Assembly: GCA_902500825.1 (NCBI GenBank)
Contig: CABVRX010000008.1
Coordinates: forward strand, 17,703-81,702
DNA length: 64,000 nt
DNA from: an uncultured Nitrospira sp.
GTDB taxonomy: Bacteria > Nitrospirota > Nitrospiria > Nitrospirales > Nitrospiraceae
Direction of reading: 5' to 3'
Shown: piece after piece, positions 9,004 to 19,064 of the stretch
Layout of the letters: the number at the start of each line of letters is the position of its first letter
How positions within the stretch are numbered: the first letter of the stretch is position 1
Made by a program: the position numbers and the translations under genes
The notes under the pieces: generated by a model
The model's database searches: none
Seen by the model: the letters and a program-made list of their open reading frames with translations, nothing else
Told to the model about the DNA's origin: nothing

Positions 9004-9414
9004 TCAGTACACGAACGGTTTGGACGTCTCGCGTAACAGAAGGAGCAAGGCTTCAGAATTCAGGTCCGTCATCTGGGCATAATTCGCTTGGGCGGCGGAA
9101 AAAAAGGCCGGTTGTTGATCAGTTGGAATACCCAACAGCCGACTCACGGATCCCAGATACTCTCCTCTTCCCGCTGCCAGATCCTGACTCAGATTTGCCT
9201 GATTAAACGTCACAAATGCCGTAGCTTTGAAATCCGGCTTGATCTGGCCGTCTTCGCTCCACCAGGCCGCTCCCGATGTGGTGCCGGTGATGTTGGACGT
9301 CGTGTCGGTCGTCTGATTCAAAGTGGCCTTGAGCGTGCAGCCGGTCGATGACAGAAGCGCTGCGACCACGCCAGCAAGAATCAACAGATGGGTTGGCTGT
9401 CGTTGCATGGGCAT
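9004..9414 (-). CDS. Lipoprotein resembling DUF3015 proteins
   Basis: A 136-residue predicted lipoprotein. A hydrophobic signal ends in the lipobox LSSTGC, putting the lipidated cysteine at C26. The mature part has a threonine-rich linker, then a segment (NLSQDLAAGRGEYLGSVSRL, FFSAAQANYAQM) like the conserved core of DUF3015 proteins, where an A-x-G-x-G-E-x-L pattern is followed by a short helix pair. Function of that family is unknown. It is convergent with the Lhr gene and preceded on its own strand by a good AGGAGG-type ribosome site. Family assignment rests on memory of the motif only. Confidence 0.75.
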   Translation of the reverse strand: MPMQRQPTHLLILAGVVAALLSSTGCTLKATLNQTTDTTSNITGTTSGAAWWSEDGQIKPDFKATAFVTFNQANLSQDLAAGRGEYLGSVSRLLGIPTDQQPAFFSAAQANYAQMTDLNSEALLLLLRETSKPFVY

Positions 9415-9593
9415 CCTCCTTTGCTGGAGTAGAAAAACCTCCGTCTCAGGTTTTTCACTATAGCAGGAAACGAGTGGAATCGGCCATCAAATCGGATAGA
9501 AAGAGTGCAAGGTACGCGCCGAGGGCCGCTGAGCGTTGACAAGTGCACAGAGTCGAGCAAAAATTATAACTTGACGTTGAGGAGGAGGCTTAA

Positions 9594-9821
9594 ATGGCAA
9601 ACTTGGCGGAAGTCATAAAAGGGGCGATGAGCCTGGATGTGCGAGATCGAGCCGTTCTAGCGGAGAAACTTCTCGCGAGCCTGGATGAGTTGAGCGAGGC
9701 TGAAACGGATCGTCTCTGGGCAGAGGAATCGCAGCGACGATTGGACCAGTATCGCGCAGGCCAGGCCAACGCTGTTTCGGCGGACGCAGTTCATGCCAAG
9801 GTGAATAAGCTCTTGCGATGA
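9594..9821 (+). CDS. Type II antitoxin (addiction module component family)
   Basis: A 75-residue protein of the short helical addiction-module family that pairs with RelE/ParE toxins. It has the typical start (LAEVIKGAMSLDVRDRAVLAEK), the LLASLDE segment and a charged tail. In this family it neutralises the toxin and usually represses the operon. A strong GAGGAGG ribosome site lies at 9580-9586. Its last codons overlap the toxin start by four bases (ATGA), so translation is coupled. A TTGACA at 9536-9541 might be its -35 box, but no well-spaced -10 follows. Confidence 0.9.
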   Translation: MANLAEVIKGAMSLDVRDRAVLAEKLLASLDELSEAETDRLWAEESQRRLDQYRAGQANAVSADAVHAKVNKLLR

Positions 9822-10117
9822 TGCCGCTTCGATATCACGAGGCGGCGGAAGAGGAGTTACTGAACGAGATAGGCTATCTCGAAGTGCAGGCCCAAGGGCT
9901 GGGACGACGATTCTTTGCCGAGATCAGGCGGGCTGAAGACCGTATCGTACGATTTTCTCAGTCGGCTCAAGAAATTCGACCTGGTATTCGGAAGTCCATC
10001 CTTCGGACATTTCAGTACTCGCTGATATATTCGATTGAACCGGAAGAAATAGTGGTCTTGGCGGTGGCCCATCATCGTCGGCGTCCCGGTTATTGGGCCG
10101 GCCGCTTGACCGGATAG
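9818..10117 (+). CDS. RelE/ParE-family toxin
   Basis: A 99-residue RelE/ParE-fold protein. Family marks include the N-terminal helix with ARGRR-like basic spacing (LGRRFFAEIRRAEDRI), the central IRPGIRKSILRTFQYSLIYSI strands, and the C-terminal VAHHRRRPGYW. ParE-type members poison gyrase and RelE-type members cut mRNA; the sequence alone does not decide which. It overlaps the antitoxin gene by four bases. The pair stands as a two-gene unit between a lipoprotein gene and a methyltransferase gene. Confidence 0.92.
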   Translation: MMPLRYHEAAEEELLNEIGYLEVQAQGLGRRFFAEIRRAEDRIVRFSQSAQEIRPGIRKSILRTFQYSLIYSIEPEEIVVLAVAHHRRRPGYWAGRLTG

Positions 10118-10179
10118 TGGGCTCAAGAAGTTCCACGGGCTAAGACCGCAATCTCAATAAGCGAAGTCGCTATATTCAG

Positions 10180-10779
10180 ATGGACCCGAGGCATACTGCT
10201 CAACAGTACGATGCCATCGCGACATGGTGGCTTCAACAAATGAAAGATACGACGTACGGTGTGGCAGCACTTGAGCGTACCCTTACATTCGTCGGGACAG
10301 GGCGACACGCGTTGGATGTCGGATGCGGATGTGAGGGCCGATTTCTCAGGATACTCTTGGAACGAGGATTTGATTGCACCGGGCTCGACATCTCGCAAGA
10401 AATGATAACATTGGCAAAGCAACGTTATCCGGAAGCTTCGTTCGTCGTCGGCGATATTTGCGGTTGGCCACTGCCTCGACGATATGACTTGATTACAGCT
10501 TGGGACAGTACGTTCCATCTCCCGTTGGAAAGCCAGGAACCTGTACTGCTGAAATTGTGTGAGGGGCTTTTGCCGGATGGTGTGTTACTGTTCACCTGTG
10601 GCGATGGGAAAGAGCCAGGAAGCATTCAGGGAGAATTCGGCGGCAAGCGATTTGAGTACAGCTCGTTGGGTGTTGTTGAGTTTATCCGACTCCTACATCA
10701 TGCTGGCTGTAGGATTCAACATCTTGAACGTGATCAGTATCCGTTGAACCATGTGTACATTGTGGCCAAGAAATTGTAG
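10180..10779 (+). CDS. Class I SAM-dependent methyltransferase
   Basis: A 199-residue Rossmann-fold methyltransferase. Motif I is ALDVGCGCEGRF (about 44-55), followed by an acidic residue at the end of strand 2 (GLDISQEM) and a motif II region VVGDICGWPLP. The substrate cannot be told from sequence; the size and motif set match small UbiE/Tam-like enzymes. It follows the toxin gene by about 60 bases with no terminator in between, so it might be read with the toxin-antitoxin operon, but nothing shows a functional link. Confidence 0.85.
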   Translation: MDPRHTAQQYDAIATWWLQQMKDTTYGVAALERTLTFVGTGRHALDVGCGCEGRFLRILLERGFDCTGLDISQEMITLAKQRYPEASFVVGDICGWPLPRRYDLITAWDSTFHLPLESQEPVLLKLCEGLLPDGVLLFTCGDGKEPGSIQGEFGGKRFEYSSLGVVEFIRLLHHAGCRIQHLERDQYPLNHVYIVAKKL

Positions 10780-10893
10780 AGCATCAACTCAAATAAGATC
10801 CCTGTTCGGGTAAGGGCGCAAACCCGCGATCGAGGCTTGAATGCAGCCTCAATCTCTCCGCGCTGCTCGTTCAATGTTACCACTGAGTTACTT

Positions 10894-11241
10894 CTACCGC
10901 GCCCTCTGCGGAAACTCTGGAGCGGGTGGATGAGCAGGGGCGGGAGGTGGAGAAGGAAGTTGAAATGTCTGATTGTTCAATTGAAGGGGAGGGCCAGTGT
11001 TGAATCCAGGACTTTGCGGCGGCTGCACCGTGATGATTCGCTCACCATTAGGCAGATTGATCGTGCTTTCGACGTTTCCTTGATGGTCTTTGTAAACCTG
11101 AATGCCACCTTCCTGATTCAGTACTTGGTTTAGCCGTTCCTTCGCGCTCGGCTGTTGAGGTGGTTCCTCCATGGCGGCGAGCAACGGGCTTGGCCATGCG
11201 GCTCCGATTATGATAATGAGGCAGACAACGATCCGGTTCAT
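10894..11241 (-). CDS. Small secreted protein with proline-rich tail
   Basis: A 115-residue protein with a signal peptide ending near SPLLAAM. The mature part has a short predicted beta segment (GIQVYKDHQGNVESTINLPN) and a proline-rich end (SPPPAPAHPPAPE). I recognise no family. It is probably periplasmic. It is a single gene, convergent with the methyltransferase and divergent from the DJ-1/PfpI gene. Confidence 0.65.
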   Translation of the reverse strand: MNRIVVCLIIIIGAAWPSPLLAAMEEPPQQPSAKERLNQVLNQEGGIQVYKDHQGNVESTINLPNGERIITVQPPQSPGFNTGPPLQLNNQTFQLPSPPPAPAHPPAPEFPQRAR

Positions 11242-11424
11242 GGAATCATTATACTGCTGATCTTCGGCTTATCAAGATGCCATAGTTGCTGATGGAGACA
11301 CTCTATTGGTTCTGGTGAAAAACCAGCCCAAGTATTGGGTCGATCATGCCATGATGTTCGCCGTAGGCTCGTTCACGAAAGATTGCGATCTATCGAAATA
11401 ATCGATGACAGAGGGAGGATTTGG

Positions 11425-12096
11425 ATGGAGGGAATGGTTCCAGAGAAGAAACTGCAAGTGGCGATACTGTTGTACGATGGCATGACGGCGCTCGACGCGA
11501 TCGGCCCTTACGAAGTCCTTCAGTCGCCGCCGCTCGGTACCGATGTGCGCTTCGTGGCGCGTGAGAAGGGTGTGAAGCGCACCGACTTCGGGAGGCTCCG
11601 CTTGACGGCGGACTATACGCTCGATGAAACCATCAGCCCTGATATCCTCGTGGTCCCAGGAACTGCATTTCCACAAGCCGTGATGGGAGATCAGCTGGTC
11701 CTCGAATGGATCGCACAGGTGCACCGCACGACCAAGTGGACCACGTCGGTCTGTACCGGCGCCTTAGGTCTGGCAGCCGCCGGCGTGCTTCAGGGCATGA
11801 ACGCCACCACGCATTGGCTTGCCTTCGATATCTTGAAACAATTCGGTGCCATTCCGACCAAACAGCGTGTCGTTCGCGACGGCAAGATCTTTACGGCCGC
11901 CGGTGTTTCTTCCGGGATCGACATGGCGCTCAAGTTGGTTGCGGAAGAGTTTGGTGCCGATGCGGCGCAACTCACCCAACTTCTGATCGAGTATGATCCC
12001 CAGCCACCTTTTGACGCTGGGAGTCCCGACAAAGCGCCATCTGCAATCGTGAATGCGGCACGTGAGGAGTTTAGCAAGTTGGTCGTCATGCCATAA
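11425..12096 (+). CDS. DJ-1/PfpI family protein, isonitrile hydratase-like
   Basis: A protein of about 223 residues in the DJ-1/PfpI (class I glutaminase-like) superfamily. The nucleophile elbow TSVCTGALGLAAAG places the cysteine at C110, and the following ATTHW resembles isonitrile hydratases and the amidase domain of GlxA-type regulators; there is no AraC DNA-binding domain here. I start at ATG 11425 because GAGGGAGGA (11411-11419) fits a ribosome site. The frame is open 30 codons further upstream, but that extension has no family likeness. An ATG three codons later is also possible. Confidence 0.88.
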   Translation: MEGMVPEKKLQVAILLYDGMTALDAIGPYEVLQSPPLGTDVRFVAREKGVKRTDFGRLRLTADYTLDETISPDILVVPGTAFPQAVMGDQLVLEWIAQVHRTTKWTTSVCTGALGLAAAGVLQGMNATTHWLAFDILKQFGAIPTKQRVVRDGKIFTAAGVSSGIDMALKLVAEEFGADAAQLTQLLIEYDPQPPFDAGSPDKAPSAIVNAAREEFSKLVVMP

Positions 12097-12512
12097 CCCT
12101 GTCGAAGGCACCCCAGGGACGGCTTTCTCTCAACGCCGCTGCTCCTGCGCATTTCCATCTGTCGCCTGCCGATCGCGGATCGGCCCGTCAAGATTCGTTT
12201 CAGAAACGAGCCAAGATACACACAGCCATTATGATGCATGTGCGATAAACCCGTGGTTCGGCATGGCAGACATTCAACGAGTAGACGAACAGGAAGTGGA
12301 GACTCGGCGTGAGTGCCGGACGAGAAAGCCGAAGATTGCGTAGGCTCTATCCCGCTAGGGCATAAAACATCGAGCCGGAGGCGACATCAAGAATGCGTAT
12401 CCCCGGACAAGGATTCACGTGACCCAGCAACGATTCCGCAAATGGCGTGGACCAAGAGTCGTGCTTCGGAAGGGGCCAGCGCGTAACATGCCTGTTCATT
12501 CGGCGACAAAGA
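12097..12512. other. Intergenic region without a supported gene
   Basis: A convergent gap of 416 bases between the DJ-1/PfpI gene and phosphoglucomutase. It holds a short palindrome, TCGTTTC-A-GAAACGA (12195-12209), and a 26-codon frame at 12263-12343 with no ribosome site. I see no clear terminator or RNA gene. Confidence 0.5.
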
Positions 12513-14159
12513 TCATATGGGCAAGGCCAATGTGCTGGCGACGAGGGTCTGTGCTTCCTCCTGAATCTGCTTTAAATGTTCTTTCCCTTTGAAGCTCTCG
12601 GCATAGAGCTTATACACATCTTCCGTTCCAGAAGGTCTCGCGGCGAACCAGCCGTTCTCGGTGACGACTTTCAGGCCCCCGATGGCGGCGCCATTGCCTG
12701 GGGCCTCGGTGAGCATCGCCACGATTCGGTCCCCGGCTAGCTCTGTTGCCTTGACTTGATCGGGCGAAAGTTTGGACAGGATAGTTTTCTGCTCTGGAGT
12801 GGCCGGAGCGTCGATCCTTTGATAGGTCGGCTCACCCAACTCGCTGGTTAGATGACGATAGAGTTGGGCTGGGTCTTTACCGGTCTTGGCCATCATCTCG
12901 GCTGCCAACAGATCCATGATGATACCGTCTTTATCGGTCGACCACACCGTTCCATCACGCCGTAAAAATGACGCGCCCGCGCTTTCCTCTCCGCCAAAAC
13001 CGAGGGAACCGTCGAGCAGGCCGCTCACAAACCACTTGAAGCCCACCGGGACTTCAACCAGTTTCCGTTTCAGTTTGGTCGAGACACGATCGATCAGACT
13101 ACTGCTGACTAAGGTCTTGCCGATGCCGGCATCGGTTTTCCAGCCGGGACGATTGGCAAAGAGGTAGGCGATCGAAACGGCGAGATAGTGGTTGGGATTC
13201 ATCAAACCTGAACGAGTGACGATTCCGTGCCGGTCATTATCGGCATCATTACCGAATGCCACGTCGAAGCGATCTTTGATGGCGATGAGATTCGCCATGG
13301 CATAGGGAGATGAACAGTCCATGCGGATCTTGCCGTCCCAATCCAACGGCATAAACCTGAATGTTGGGTCTACAGCGGGATTTACTATTTCAAGGTTCAA
13401 CCCATACCGCTCAACAATCGGCTGCCAGTAGGCCACGCCGGACCCGCCAAGCGGGTCGATCCCAAGCTTCAGCTTCGCGGACTTGATGGCATCCATATCG
13501 ACCACGTTGTTCAGATCGCGCACATAGGTATCGATGTAGTCGTGCCGATGCGTAGTCGATGACTGTCGAGCCTGTTCAATCGGAAGACGCGTCACTCCTT
13601 GAAGGTTAACGGCCAGAAGGGCATTGGCTCGATCTTCGATCCACTTCGTGATTTGTGTATCGGCAGGGCCACCGCTCGGCGGGTTGTACTTGATACCGCC
13701 GTCTTCCGGGGGATTATGCGATGGCGTGATGACGATGCCATCGGCCAAGCCGGAGGTTCGGTCTCGGTTGTAGGTGAGGATTGCATATGAGATGACCGGC
13801 GTCGGCGTGAAGCCTCCGTCTTTGTCGATCATGACCTCAACACCATTGGCAGAAAGGACTTCAAGGGCAGTTGCAAAGGCCGGCTCCGACAGCGCATGGG
13901 TGTCTTTCCCTAAATACAGCGGTCCAGTCGTACGCTGCGCAGCCCGGTATTCGCAAACTGCCTGAGTGATTGCCGCGATATGGTTCTCATTGAAGCTTCG
14001 TTTGAAGGAAGAGCCACGATGCCCTGATGTGCCGAATGACACACGTTGTTCTCGAACAGCTGGGTCCGGTTTTTCGGTCCGGTAAGCGGACAAGAGCTTT
14101 CTCACATCCACAAGGATTGAGGGAGGGGCTGGTTGCCCAGCAAAAGCATGAATAGCCAT
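12513..14159 (-). CDS. pgm: Phosphoglucomutase, alpha-D-glucose-specific
   Basis: A 548-residue enzyme interconverting glucose-1-phosphate and glucose-6-phosphate, at the branch between glycogen or sugar-nucleotide synthesis and glycolysis. It is colinear with E. coli Pgm: [11 protein letters not shown] start, [10 protein letters not shown], active-site [11 protein letters not shown] with phosphoserine S147, metal loop NDADNDRHG, the substrate loop [11 protein letters not shown] and the phosphate-binding [10 protein letters not shown]. The start at 14159 matches the family. An upstream in-frame ATG at 14195 would add 12 residues without homology. It is a single gene on the minus strand, divergent from the AsmA-like gene. 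Confidence 0.97.
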   Translation of the reverse strand: MAIHAFAGQPAPPSILVDVRKLLSAYRTEKPDPAVREQRVSFGTSGHRGSSFKRSFNENHIAAITQAVCEYRAAQRTTGPLYLGKDTHALSEPAFATALEVLSANGVEVMIDKDGGFTPTPVISYAILTYNRDRTSGLADGIVITPSHNPPEDGGIKYNPPSGGPADTQITKWIEDRANALLAVNLQGVTRLPIEQARQSSTTHRHDYIDTYVRDLNNVVDMDAIKSAKLKLGIDPLGGSGVAYWQPIVERYGLNLEIVNPAVDPTFRFMPLDWDGKIRMDCSSPYAMANLIAIKDRFDVAFGNDADNDRHGIVTRSGLMNPNHYLAVSIAYLFANRPGWKTDAGIGKTLVSSSLIDRVSTKLKRKLVEVPVGFKWFVSGLLDGSLGFGGEESAGASFLRRDGTVWSTDKDGIIMDLLAAEMMAKTGKDPAQLYRHLTSELGEPTYQRIDAPATPEQKTILSKLSPDQVKATELAGDRIVAMLTEAPGNGAAIGGLKVVTENGWFAARPSGTEDVYKLYAESFKGKEHLKQIQEEAQTLVASTLALPI

Positions 14160-14385
14160 AGTAGAGATGTAGTTCGATTGTTCGGCTGCTGTCAACTGTA
14201 GAGAGCCAGTCTCTTATCCAGTTTCACAATAGCGTGGTTACCTCGTGGGCTTTTTTACGTCGTGTTATGTCTTCAGAACTACGAAACCATGGAGAAAACC
14301 TTTATAGAACGCTGAGTTCATGGATTTCGAGGGGTCGATCCGGTAAGATGCCAGAAGAATCGGTACGTAATCTACAGGGGGTAGT

Positions 14386-17300
14386 GTGTCCCATTTTCGG
14401 CTGGTCTTCCTCATCCTACTTGCCTTCGCCGTGTTGGCCGGAGCATTCCTCTCATTTTCAAGAGAGCTGACCGGCCAAGACTATCTCAAAGAGTTTGTCC
14501 TGGAACAGCTTGAAAAGAGTCTGGGGAGAAAGATCAACGTGCATCGCGTCAAGTTCGTGATCTTCCCGCGTATCCGCGTTGAACTCACCGATGTCAAGAT
14601 TCACGACCCTGAGTCAGCGCAGGTTGTGCTGGCGGCAAAGCGGGTCGATCTGGTCTTGCGCCTCCTGCCGCTCCTCAAAAAACAAGTTGTGGGTAAACGA
14701 CTGTTGATTGAGGAACCGACGCTGACGCTTCGGCGGAACGAACGTGGTCGTTGGAATGTTTTGGAAGGGTTGAACGGTCAGGCGGATTCCGGCCAGCCGA
14801 CCATGGACATGATGGCGCGGACATTCATGATCAGAGAGGCGACGCTCGTCAACGGAACGATCACGATCATCGATGCCGCCAGACCGGACGGCGTTCGGTC
14901 CCTTGAGTTAGAGCGCGTCGAGTTTAAGTTGCTGGTCCGGCCTGATCGTGGCCTTGCCGAATTGCACCTGTCGGCGGCTCACCGAGGAGAGTCAGGTATA
15001 TCCGCCATGTCGCTGGATGGGGTCATCAACCGAGCAGAACCATTGATGTCGTTGGCCGGTGATGTGACGACTGAATCGACTAGGAGGCTCCAGTTTGAAG
15101 GAGAGATCGACGCCGCTGATCTCAAAATACGGGACGTGGCCGACTTTCTCGGTCCCAGGCCGGTTTCAAAGCATCTTCAAGGAGCGTTAAACCTTAAGAG
15201 CATCGTCCGTGTCATGCCGGGTGTTGCCGGATATGACATGGTCCTGTCCGACATGACGGCACATTTGAACAATATCACGTTGAAAGGGAAAGCCGATCTG
15301 GCCGGCCTCCTGACTCCTCAACCGACGTTTTCCGTCACGTTCAGCAGTTCTCTTGTTGCCCTCCCTCAGCTGCTGAAAACCATTCCTCCTGACTGGATCC
15401 ACCCGCAGCTTCCAGCCCTGCTGGTGGATCGCCAGATTGACGGCAAAGTGCAAGTGGTGAATGCGACGCTCACTGGGGCTGCGACGACCGGCCCTCAACT
15501 CTCGACAATTGGAGAGTTTCATGTCAGCGAAGGCCAGGGCTTGATCGGCAGTGATCGTGTGGCTGCGAAAGATCTTGCTGCGGTGGTAGTTGTGGAGACA
15601 GGACGTGTTCGCATCACCAAGGTCACCGGAATGTATGGGGCGATGCAGATCACCGGGGGAAAGGCAGAGGTGTCGTTTATCGACGCAGGCCCATGGCTGG
15701 AACTGGAGATTACGGGAGAGACGGCGGCAACGCCTCTCATTGAATTTCTAGCCAGGACGGTGAAGGCAGAGCGGGTTACGCAGTTGCTGGCCGGTATCCG
15801 TGATGCTGAAGGTACGGCGCAGTCGACGTTTCGCCTTGTGGGATCGTTGAACCAGTCCGGCGGGATCACGTTTGCCGGTGGGCAGATCACGGCTCGCCAA
15901 GTCAGTCTTACCCATGTGCATTTACCGGAGCGTTTGACCGGGATGCAGGGGAAATTCGTCTTGGCCGATGGGTCTACACAGTTTGATCAAGTCACGGGAC
16001 ACCTCGGCGGGACCGCGGTCCAAGTCCAAGGGACGATCACCGGCGGACGGACAAGTCAATTCCAAGACTTTGTGATACGCACACGCGGTGATGCGGCGCA
16101 GATGGTCAGGCTGTTTCGTTCAACCGGGAGAGAACAGGGCATGTTCGAGGGCACGGTCAGCACGGAGGTTGCCCTGTCCGGCTCGATAGCGAGACCTCAG
16201 GTTCGCGGATCCGCCGTGTTGGATGAGGCAAAAGTGGTGGTCGGGGCAATGGAAAAGCCTGTCGGTGCCCATGCCACTGTGGAGTTTGAAGGTGTTATGC
16301 CTCAGCTTACCAGCGTAAAGCTGCAGCGCGTCGAGCTGGTTCTGCCGGCTTTGAACATTCCAGCCAAGGGCACCTTGCAGTTCGGTAATGGGTTTATGAT
16401 CGATATGGCCGTGGCGACGAGTACACTGGCGGTATCCGGTCTGCCGGAATGGATGTCCAAAGGAGGGCTTGAGGCGGGCAATATCGAAATCTCGCTCGAT
16501 GTCAAAGGGAAAGAGCCGGATTGGAAGACCTGGCGGATGACCGGATGGATGGGTCTGACAAACGGATTGATGCAGGCAAAAGGGATTGACGGGCACATCC
16601 AAAATCTCTATGCCCGCGTAAAGTTTCTCCGGAACGAGGTTGAACTCAAACGGTTGTCATTCTCGGTTCAAGGCAGCGATGTCGCTGTTGAGGCCACGGT
16701 TCGAAATTGGGCGACGAAGCCCATGATCACCGGCAAGATCGAATCCAACCAGCTTGATCTGAGCCTGATCATTCCGAAAGGTGAACGTACCCCTATACGG
16801 GAGTTTCTGGAAACCTTGGCGACGACCAGTCAAGTGACCATGTCGGCGGCCATCGCGCACGGACGCTACAAGCATCTAAAATTTAACTCGCTCGCCGCCC
16901 GAATCAATATTCAGGACGGGATGCTGGATATCGATCGTTTTTCCGGTGAGTCAACCCACGGTCATGTGGCTGGACGACTGGTGGTGCGACTCCCCCCGAA
17001 GGCACCGGCTGACCTTGACCTTTCATTTCGAGCCACTGGAGTAGAATTCGAAGACCTGTTGAGGCTGACCAAAGCTCACGTCCATGGCGTATCAGGAGAA
17101 GTTCGTGTCAGTGGTGTTCTGCGCGGTCATGGGCGTAACCCCCATGGGGTCTACCCGTCGCTAAACGGGAGGGTCGAATTATTGCTGCAAAATGGTCTCA
17201 TCATGAAATCGAACGAGCGGGCAGTATGGAAGGTCATTAGTTTGCTGAATCTCCCGGCTGTGTTGCAGGGGAAGGTCGATCTTGAAAAGGAGGGGTTGCC

Positions 17301-17745
17301 CTACAACAGGATTTCCGCGACTGTTGCTATTCAGGATGGGATGTTTCAGACGGAAAATTTGATCATCGACAGCCCCATTCTGAAAATTACGGCTGCCGGG
17401 AATTACGATTTGCCGACAGACCAGCTGGATCTTGCCGTCGCCGTGAGTCCGTTCGGGTCATACTCACAATTCCTCAAGACGATTCCACTCTTTGGACGAA
17501 TCGTTGCGGGTGATCGCAAGGGGATCGCCACGGCGATGTTCACCATGAAGGGAGCGCTGGAGGATCCAGAAGTAACCTATTTGCCGGTGAAGTCCTTTGC
17601 ATCCGGCCTATCAGGGTTGGCTCAACTCGCGGTCGATGTCTTAACAAACACCCTGACGTTGCCGATAGACTTGGTGATGCCTGACGAAGAGACCGAAGTG
17701 CGACCAAAAGATATGACTCCATCGCCGGCTCCTGCCGTGCCGTGA
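14386..17745 (+). CDS. AsmA-like envelope protein
   Basis: A 1,119-residue protein with an N-terminal membrane anchor (about 5-24) followed by a long beta-rich periplasmic body. Family features include the opening LEKSLGRKINVHRVKF, the AsmA-type LTDVKIHDP segment, repeated LEGxIxxxDLKIRD-like strands, and the C-terminal AAGNYDLPTDQLDLAVAVSP. Known AsmA/TamB-like proteins form long grooves that carry phospholipids to the outer membrane. Start is GTG 14386 with an AGGGGG-like ribosome site just upstream. It is followed after 108 bases by an M24 peptidase on the same strand. Confidence 0.88.
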   Translation: MSHFRLVFLILLAFAVLAGAFLSFSRELTGQDYLKEFVLEQLEKSLGRKINVHRVKFVIFPRIRVELTDVKIHDPESAQVVLAAKRVDLVLRLLPLLKKQVVGKRLLIEEPTLTLRRNERGRWNVLEGLNGQADSGQPTMDMMARTFMIREATLVNGTITIIDAARPDGVRSLELERVEFKLLVRPDRGLAELHLSAAHRGESGISAMSLDGVINRAEPLMSLAGDVTTESTRRLQFEGEIDAADLKIRDVADFLGPRPVSKHLQGALNLKSIVRVMPGVAGYDMVLSDMTAHLNNITLKGKADLAGLLTPQPTFSVTFSSSLVALPQLLKTIPPDWIHPQLPALLVDRQIDGKVQVVNATLTGAATTGPQLSTIGEFHVSEGQGLIGSDRVAAKDLAAVVVVETGRVRITKVTGMYGAMQITGGKAEVSFIDAGPWLELEITGETAATPLIEFLARTVKAERVTQLLAGIRDAEGTAQSTFRLVGSLNQSGGITFAGGQITARQVSLTHVHLPERLTGMQGKFVLADGSTQFDQVTGHLGGTAVQVQGTITGGRTSQFQDFVIRTRGDAAQMVRLFRSTGREQGMFEGTVSTEVALSGSIARPQVRGSAVLDEAKVVVGAMEKPVGAHATVEFEGVMPQLTSVKLQRVELVLPALNIPAKGTLQFGNGFMIDMAVATSTLAVSGLPEWMSKGGLEAGNIEISLDVKGKEPDWKTWRMTGWMGLTNGLMQAKGIDGHIQNLYARVKFLRNEVELKRLSFSVQGSDVAVEATVRNWATKPMITGKIESNQLDLSLIIPKGERTPIREFLETLATTSQVTMSAAIAHGRYKHLKFNSLAARINIQDGMLDIDRFSGESTHGHVAGRLVVRLPPKAPADLDLSFRATGVEFEDLLRLTKAHVHGVSGEVRVSGVLRGHGRNPHGVYPSLNGRVELLLQNGLIMKSNERAVWKVISLLNLPAVLQGKVDLEKEGLPYNRISATVAIQDGMFQTENLIIDSPILKITAAGNYDLPTDQLDLAVAVSPFGSYSQFLKTIPLFGRIVAGDRKGIATAMFTMKGALEDPEVTYLPVKSFASGLSGLAQLAVDVLTNTLTLPIDLVMPDEETEVRPKDMTPSPAPAVP

Positions 17746-17853
17746 CCGACCTGATTCTTGACCACCCTCTATGCCCATGCTAGCATCGGTTGAAGTTTGA
17801 CTCTGGACACCTCTAAGGATTCCATTCGGTCCCGTTATCCCACTGGTACATTC

Positions 17854-19002
17854 ATGAAACGCAGTACGATATCTCAACCCGAAGCGGCCACACTGTTCAT
17901 CGCCGCCAGCGAGCATGACTCGAATCTCTATTATGCCACCCGCTTTATGGCACCGGATCCGTTCATCTATCTCGAAATCAAAGGCGAGCGGTTGATGGTC
18001 ATGAGCGATCTGGAGATGGATCGCGCCAGGGCTCAAGCGTCGGTGGATCGAGTGTTGTCCTACTCCGAAGTTGAACAGAAGGCGAAGAAGCAGGGAATCA
18101 AGGATCCCACGACGGTTGATATCGTGCATGTCGTGTTAAAAGAGTCCAAAGTCAGGCGCCTACTGGTTCCGGCTAATTTCCCCTTCATCTACGCCACACG
18201 ATTACAGGAACTGGGATATAGCCTCAAGCCGAAGCGCGATCCGTTCTACGAACAACGTGTCGTGAAAACCGAGGAAGAAGTCCGATCTATCGAGCTATCC
18301 CAGCGAGCCACTGAAGATGCCGTGGCTTCGGCGCATGATCTGCTGCGGCGGGCGACTATCCGGGGCGGGGAGTTGTGGTTTGATGGAGCAGTGTTGACCT
18401 CTGAGCGAATCAAGCGATTGATCAACGTCAAACTTATGGAGCAGAACTGCGTGGCCCAGCATACGATCGTGGCGGGTGGGGAACAGGCCTGTGATCCCCA
18501 CAATGAAGGAAGTGGACCGTTGCCGGCTCATCGCAGCATTATCTTCGATGTGTTCCCTCGCTCAGCGACGAGCCGCTATTTTGCCGACATGTCGCGTACG
18601 GTGGTACGTGGGACGGCGAGCCCGGAGCTAAAACGGTTGTATGGCGTCGTCAAGGATGCTCAAGAGGATGCCATCGACAAAATCAAAGACGGCGCCGACG
18701 GGATGAAGATCCATCAAGGCATCTGTGCGCGTTTTGAGAAGGCCGGATACAGGACCGGCCTGGTGAACGGGCGCATGCAGGGGTATTTTCACGGAACCGG
18801 ACATGGCGTGGGGCTGGATATTCACGAAGCGCCTCGTATCAGTCGAACCGGATCACTGCTGCAAGAGGGCCATGTCGTCACTGTCGAGCCAGGACTCTAT
18901 TACCCAGGGTTGGGAGCAGTCCGAATCGAGGACATGGTGCTTGTGACGAAGGACGGTTGCCGCAACCTCACCAATTTTCCAAAAGCCTTCGAGCTCGGAT
19001 AG
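17854..19002 (+). CDS. M24 family metallopeptidase (Xaa-Pro aminopeptidase-like)
   Basis: A protein of about 382 residues with a creatinase-like N-terminal domain and a pita-bread catalytic domain. The five metal ligands can be seen in FDVFPR, FADMSRT, GTGHGVG, TVEPGLYY and RIEDMV, so it should be an active dinuclear metal aminopeptidase, probably cleaving Xaa-Pro bonds. I start at ATG 17854 (MKRSTISQP). The frame stays open 19 codons upstream but lacks a ribosome site. Archease and RtcB genes follow on the same strand within 65 bases. Confidence 0.92.
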   Translation: MKRSTISQPEAATLFIAASEHDSNLYYATRFMAPDPFIYLEIKGERLMVMSDLEMDRARAQASVDRVLSYSEVEQKAKKQGIKDPTTVDIVHVVLKESKVRRLLVPANFPFIYATRLQELGYSLKPKRDPFYEQRVVKTEEEVRSIELSQRATEDAVASAHDLLRRATIRGGELWFDGAVLTSERIKRLINVKLMEQNCVAQHTIVAGGEQACDPHNEGSGPLPAHRSIIFDVFPRSATSRYFADMSRTVVRGTASPELKRLYGVVKDAQEDAIDKIKDGADGMKIHQGICARFEKAGYRTGLVNGRMQGYFHGTGHGVGLDIHEAPRISRTGSLLQEGHVVTVEPGLYYPGLGAVRIEDMVLVTKDGCRNLTNFPKAFELG

Positions 19003-19064
19003 ACGGGCGGTTCGGATCATCTCTCCGCTTTCACACAGGCTGAACACTCCGATTCGGTACAGAG

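Noticed and set aside
9536-9570. TTGACA ... TATAAC promoter for the toxin-antitoxin operon
   Set aside because: Spacer is 23 bases, too long; a closer -10 (AAAAAT) is poor.
12195-12209. TCGTTTC-A-GAAACGA palindrome
   Set aside because: No T-run for a terminator and no promoter nearby; could be chance.
12263-12343. 26-codon frame in the gap before pgm
   Set aside because: No ribosome site and no recognisable family; too short to call.
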